In this document: one piece after another, positions 59,001 to 64,000 of the stretch
Position numbering within the stretch: the first letter of the stretch is position 1
How the letters are laid out: the number at the start of each line of letters is the position of its first letter
Origin: Nemopilema nomurai
Lineage: Eukaryota > Cnidaria > Scyphozoa > Rhizostomeae > Rhizostomatidae
Assembly: GCA_003864495.1 (NCBI GenBank)
Contig: ML133437.1
Coordinates: 1,922,001 to 1,986,000 of the forward strand
DNA: 64,000 nucleotides
Direction: 5' to 3'
Translations under genes and position numbers: made by a program
The notes under the pieces: generated by a model
The model's database searches: none
Told to the model about the DNA's origin: nothing
Seen by the model: the letters and a program-made list of their open reading frames with translations, nothing else

Positions 59001-62000
59001 ATTGACCAAAACCTATAGAAACTGTCTGTGGTTTTTCAAAATACTGTTCTCGCTCGTAGAATATCCAATCAACGAACTGGCAGAGCATTCGGTTCAAACC
59101 TCCACCACCGAACTCAACAATTGGTTGGAGAGTGGAATTCAGATCCATGGAAGTATGTGAGGCTTTAGGAGATTCATTGGTGCTACTAATCGTAATCCTT
59201 GACAAAGATTAGTATTTTGCCACGTTGCAATGCTTCCTTTGTAGGGGAGTCTTCATTTTGATAACCCGAGTTAGCTTTAATCTGATATTAGCTTTCTCCA
59301 TTTCGGTTGTCAAGACAAAACCTTGTCAGACAAAACCTTGAAAGGAAGCTTTGTCAGCCGTTTTGGAGATTTCTAGACAAAAGAATATCACAGACACCGT
59401 CTCTTAGATAGCTATAGCATAGTCATCGAATCACGTCAAAAACATGCAGCTTGTAAAAAGCTTTGAGAAAAGTTCATTACCCACTTGAAAAAGGGTAGCA
59501 ATGGAAAATATACAGGAACCATATTATGTTTCCTGAACGCAGAGCTTTTAGGAAGCAAATCTGTGGTTAAAATGAATGAGTGAACAGTAAATTTGGTTTG
59601 CAGAATGGAACTAATTGAAGTTTGTAGGCTGTATATTTTAACGGTTTAAATAGACAACTATATGTTTGGCGATTACTTCCATGTAAGGACAAATTGTTTT
59701 GATTAAAGTTGGTGACAGTTCTTATATGAACGCACCTTTGAGTTTATCGATTTGGCTCGGCTTAAACAAAGTTATTTGATATATGGAGCGCCCGAACTAC
59801 CAGGCTATTTCTTGTGTATAAAGCATATCAAGGGAAATAGCAGAATGTTTGTGGTGGGGGAAGTTCGACTCAAGCGGGAGTTGACTTGTAAGGGTTCAAG
59901 TGTTCTTTGATTGAATCAAGCGATGTCCGTTTACAGGTTCAGCTGACTGACTTCGAAAACGCTGCCTATGTCGTGTTCATTGTGCTTCTCACACGAGTCA
60001 TCTTGTCTTTCAACCTGGATCTCATTATTCCAATTTCAAAGGTACATTCACTAACATCGCATTGCGTCACACTTTCCATTTCAGTCAAGCCTAGCACAGT
60101 CTACATGATTATGTCAGAAGCAGATTTTCCTATACCTCTTGAAATATTGATTTCCTGCCTTTGAAGGTCTTGGACGTACGGTTTAGAATTTAAGATATGA
60201 GTTTAAAAAAGTATAGATTTTTGGGAGTTTATTTGCCGGTTTTTTGGATCAGTTATAATTTTTTTTTAAATCTAGCAGATGAAAACTTCTTCTGATTTTT
60301 TTCATAGGTCGAGGAGAACATGAAGCGGGCCATTAAAAGAGACTCTCTTCATAGAGAGAAGTTCTACTTCAAAAAGAACTTGGAAAAATGTAAGACGATT
60401 CGACTCTTTAGCTAGTTTTTGCAATGCCAATTCTTTAAGTGAACTTTTTGTCACGTTAAAACCATTTCAAGCATAATGTGCTGCCCTTTTATACAGTTGC
60501 AGTTAAAAAAATTTTGTACGTTTGAAGGTGGTGTTAGAAAGTATCATTATTGTTTTGCTCAGTCAAGAATGAAGAACATGCTGTTAATAATTTTCTTTGG
60601 TTTAAGGTGAAGGCCAGAAATGTGAGAACATGGAGGATGAATATGTCGAGATGACGGTTGATACTATAATAAACGGAAAGGTAGGGAGAGGCGTTGTTTT
60701 GAGGGAAAGACAGCATTTCACATATTAACTAAACATTATATATTTACCAAATAGACTTCATCAAGTGTAACTGGAGTATTCAAACCACTTTCTAATGATG
60801 CATCTCCACACACTGCTGGTACATTTTGTGGTAAAGAACTTCTTTAAATTCTAATTGTTTACAATCATTTGTTTAATTGATGTTTGACGAAAGTGCGTCG
60901 AATTTCAGGCTTTTAAATGTTTCATTGTCTATAATATTCTATGTAGTATTACACTTCAAGTAGTTCAACGCAAACACAAATGAATCGTTGTTAATTCTGT
61001 TAATTACAATCTGTTAAATTTTATTCAGTGTGCAGACATTTTGTTCTACATCGTTACGTCTAAACATTTTCCCTTGAGTTTTACCTGTAGTGACCATAAT
61101 ATTATATAAGATAAAGTTAACTAATCACATGATAATAAAATGATAATAAGACGACCTGAGCTATGAAATAATGTTGTAACATTTTTCATAAATGTTTTCC
61201 CGTGCCTCTGCATGAGTCTAAACCAATCGGTGTATTACGTCACGTAGGATGGTGGTTTCCCAGGCCTCATACCGCTCATGGAGAACTACATTGACAGCGT
61301 AGATGTTGACATCGATACCCGTTGCACAATAAGCCAGTATCTGAAGTTCATCCAGGACAGAGCTTCGGGTATTTATCACTTCTGTATTGCCTTCAATATT
61401 TATGATTTCCTTCAATATTTGTGGTTTCTGCAATCTTTCGGACCTTCACTGGCTTTTCATTAATCATATTTGCTTAATAGAACTATACCGAAGTTTGTTT
61501 GGTTTGCCACATTTGATCTGCGACTTAGAGCCTCTGCACTATGACAGTAATTATAGGCTGCTCTTCGCTACCAATGTACCAATAATAGACTTTTGACATA
61601 TTTAAACGGCTTCTATGAGGTAATAAGCATAGGAGCTGGATCCAATTCGGAATTGGGGATATTTTTGTGCACTTCGATTCAGAGTTCTCTATCTAAGAAA
61701 GCCTTTGATGAGTTGATAAGTGGTGTCTCAAGCATTTGAGTTTGTAACCAGAATCAGCGATTACCAACACAACCCCCTCTCCAAAGCGAAATGTCGTTTA
61801 GAGATGGCCAAAGACCCACGTTGAGTCTTGCTATTTCTTGAAGTGTGCCTTTGAACACCCAGGTAACCTAATGACCATGGCAACTTGGATGAGAAACTTC
61901 GTGCGAAATCACCCAAAGTACAAGTTTGACTCAGAAATCAGCGAGGAAGTCGCGTATGACCTTACCGTCACCATGGACAAGATTTCACGCGGAGAAATGG

Positions 62001-62539
62001 GCTGTCCAGAGCTTTTCGCCAAGCCAGAAACAAAGACAAGCGCCATTGTGCCAGAAAAGTGCAAGAAGATGGAACAAGAGTACGAGTTGCATGTCAAGAA
62101 GGTTGTTGAAAGACAAAAGCTGGACCAACAGGGTATATCCGTTCTGAATAGTGACTCTGTTGCCAATGGCAATGGGGTTGCTAATGGAAACGGCTATTCC
62201 AACGGCAATGGGGTTGCTAATGGAAATGGATATGCCAATGGTAATGGAGTTGCTAATGGAAACGGCTACGTCAATGGATCTGCCAATGGTCATGGGGTCG
62301 CCCATGGAAACGGCTATGCCAATGGCAATGGGGTCGCCAATGGAAACGGCTATGCCAATGGTGTTGCCAATGGAAACGGCAATGCCAATGGCAATGGAGT
62401 TGCCAATGGAAACGGCTATGCTAATGGCAATGGGCTTCACGATTATGATGATCTTGGAAATGGCTTCGTCAATGGCAATAGTGTTGCTAATGGAAACGGG
62501 GTCTGTTGCGACAGCGGCCATTCGAACGGAACAGCGTAA
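53089..62539 (+). CDS. GCLC: Glutamate-cysteine ligase catalytic subunit, copy 2, with Asn/Gly tail
   Basis: Paralogue of copy 1. Exons: 53089-53238, 54281-54390, 54620-54669, 55185-55254, 55548-55616, 56058-56174, 56472-56530, 56669-56805, 56981-57055, 57542-57658, 58025-58163, 58509-58621, 59060-59152, 59937-60041, 60308-60389, 60607-60680, 61248-61368, 61863-62539; 2358 nt, 785 aa. All 17 introns match copy 1 in place and phase, and 14 of 18 exons have equal length. Motifs: [93 protein letters not shown]. Exon 10 reads [12 protein letters not shown] where [12 protein letters not shown] is usual. Residues ~659-785 are a repeat-built Asn/Gly/Ala tail absent from copy 1. Core looks intact and catalytically plausible. 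Confidence 0.95.
54833..54896. repeat. (GTGA)n microsatellite in GCLC copy 2 intron 3
   Basis: About 15 GTGA units with a few substitutions. The Ser/Leu/Thr/His-rich open frames on the complementary strand are artefacts of the repeat. Confidence 0.92.
58641..58756. repeat. 32-bp minisatellite in GCLC copy 2 intron 12
   Basis: Units beginning ATCTGGTCAAGGGGGCAATT start at 58641, 58673, 58705 and 58737 (last one partial), almost identical to each other. It begins 20 bp after the exon 12 donor. Confidence 0.93.
62157..62505 (+). repeat. Coding 36-bp/18-bp repeat in the GCLC copy 2 tail
   Basis: Tandem units encoding variants of [12 protein letters not shown] (GTTGCTAATGGAAACGGCTA and relatives). 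Length is always a multiple of three, so the frame is kept. The same periodicity leaves the other two plus frames and one minus frame open over the stretch; those are shadows. Confidence 0.9.
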
Positions 62540-64000
62540 GCTTGGCAGGTGGGACACATGCAAACGAGACAGTTTAAATTTGCAGACCTCAACAGACTAC
62601 TGCATTTCGCATGCCATCTTATTGATTTCTCACCCTGTATATACACAAATGAATTATAGATGTAGCTAAAATTTAATTTTTATACGATGGTCCTTGAGTC
62701 GTCACTTGCCTGGTCCTATTTTCATTTCACCCAGTTTCCACCCTTTGTCTACCACGATTATGGCGACCCGCCCATAAAAACAAGATGTTACCCTTACTTT
62801 TGATAAAGCGAATCCTTGTGCGACCAATATGCTGTTGATCTATTTCCTGGTATGGCCTAGTCCTGCCATTGCTTAGCAACCACTTTTCGATCCGCACGCT
62901 GCTGTCCGGCACAGTAGACCCAGACCCCTTCTGCCAGGCACGCGCAGTGGAAGCGTTTCCAGCTGTATGCTGCTGCCCTTTGGTCGAATTGAAATTAGGC
63001 CTACACCCAGGCATGCTCCCCGCATTTGTCAATAATGTTTTTTTAATCTCTTCACTTATTTTGGTTATTTATCGAAGTTAAGTTTGAACTAGCCCTATGT
63101 TTAAGTTCCAAGTTATTATTGATTTGGTAGTCATGTGTTGCTTCCTCATAACTCTGTTTGTAACTGTTATTTTTATTTCGTTGGGTTTGATCAGATTGTA
63201 ACATTTTGATGTTAATGCTGTCTCATAGCTTATCGTTGCTGAGATGTAGGAATTTTAATATTGTAAGTACGAGGGCGAATTGAATTTTAACCTTAACCTA
63301 CATCGGTGATATTTTTCCTTTGCCTTAAATTAGAGAATTAAGCTAATCATACGAACCCTTTTTCTGAGTGCGCTAGATTTAGTTTATTTTATTTAAGCAA
63401 GTCCTGCGTAAGGCTAAATTATATTCTAATTTTCCTTCCTCTATTAGCTGAACGTGTAATTCCCCACACAAATCCTCCCCCTGGCATCCCAAAGCATATT
63501 TACTGGCACTGCTGCACCTGCTACTGATCTAATGATGTGTAGAATGCTAGACAGCTGGACGACGGGGGAAGTGCCTGCTTGCCAAACATTGGCTTCAGCA
63601 ATGTAAGAAAAATCCGCCTCCAAAAAACATTCGAGTTTCATTCTAGTCGACATGCCAGCTTTGATGAAATCCTCGATTCCTCTCTCATAGAGTCACTTTC
63701 CCACCCTTATTTTTGTGTTTCCTGCATTTTTCAATCTATAATCTACTTATTAAACTACTTCCGCTATTGATATGCAGATGATTTTCAAAATTTAATTTTG
63801 CTTGAGTGTAGAAAGATTTATGTTTTTTCGAGTGAAATCCCGGTATGAAATACTTATAAGTTCATGTATGAAAAAGTTGAATTCTTCTTCGTTGCCTGTC
63901 AGAGCGGTTTTCCGCCGAGAAAATATGATGCATATAGTTTGTTAGTGTTTTTATTCAAGACGCTTCGTCAATCATGGGTATCCATTAAGTTTGATTTGAC
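62540..64000. other. 3' flank of GCLC copy 2
   Basis: About 1.46 kb of probable 3' UTR and intergenic DNA. A GC-richer patch at ~62740-63030 has an open minus frame of 101 codons without recognisable motifs. No gene is called. Confidence 0.4.

Noticed and set aside
61985..62669. Long antisense and shifted-frame open reading frames over the GCLC copy 2 tail
   Set aside because: They exist only because the coding repeat unit is a multiple of three, which keeps several frames open; their peptides are low-complexity shadows.

Overview
This is a window of an animal nuclear genome. It is AT-rich, the genes are split by many short GT-AG introns, gene spacing is wide, and there are several mini- and microsatellites and decayed mobile-element fragments. 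The gene content (an MCM3 helicase gene, a metabotropic-glutamate-type receptor, two glutamate-cysteine ligase catalytic genes, an intronless F-box gene and a small family of secreted lectin-like proteins) fits an invertebrate metazoan. My best guess is an anthozoan cnidarian (coral or anemone); this is an inference and was not tested by any search.

Layout. Positions 1-~800 hold a decaying ~175-bp satellite. MCM3 lies on the minus strand at 1055-10814 (24 exons, 829 codons, all splice phases consistent), with a near-perfect E2F site just upstream of its start. From 12.1 to 23.5 kb there are three tandem minus-strand paralogues of a small secreted protein (232, 236 and 230 aa). Each has the same four exons and intron phases 1-1-0, a signal peptide, and two copies of a four-cysteine domain that resembles a reduced SUEL/rhamnose-binding lectin fold. 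A probable dead fourth copy sits at ~17.1 kb. From 23.5 to 26.9 kb I see no gene. A metabotropic-glutamate-like receptor of 912 aa is on the minus strand at 26978-31867. An intronless F-box/LRR-like gene is at 35958-37679 (plus), followed by an internally deleted copy of itself at ~38.38-38.84 kb. The 38.9-42.2 kb stretch holds LINE and MITE-like debris.

From 42213 to 62539 two complete paralogous glutamate-cysteine ligase catalytic-subunit genes lie head to tail on the plus strand. Each has 18 exons, all 17 intron positions are equivalent, and the proteins are 656 and 785 aa. They would catalyse the first and rate-limiting step of glutathione synthesis. The second carries a ~127-residue Asn/Gly repeat tail not expected in the family. 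The first has a 46-bp tandem repeat that has copied the splice acceptor and first codons of its own exon 6 five times.

No operon-like logic links these genes. The notable biology is local duplication: the secreted family, the GCL pair and the F-box copy.
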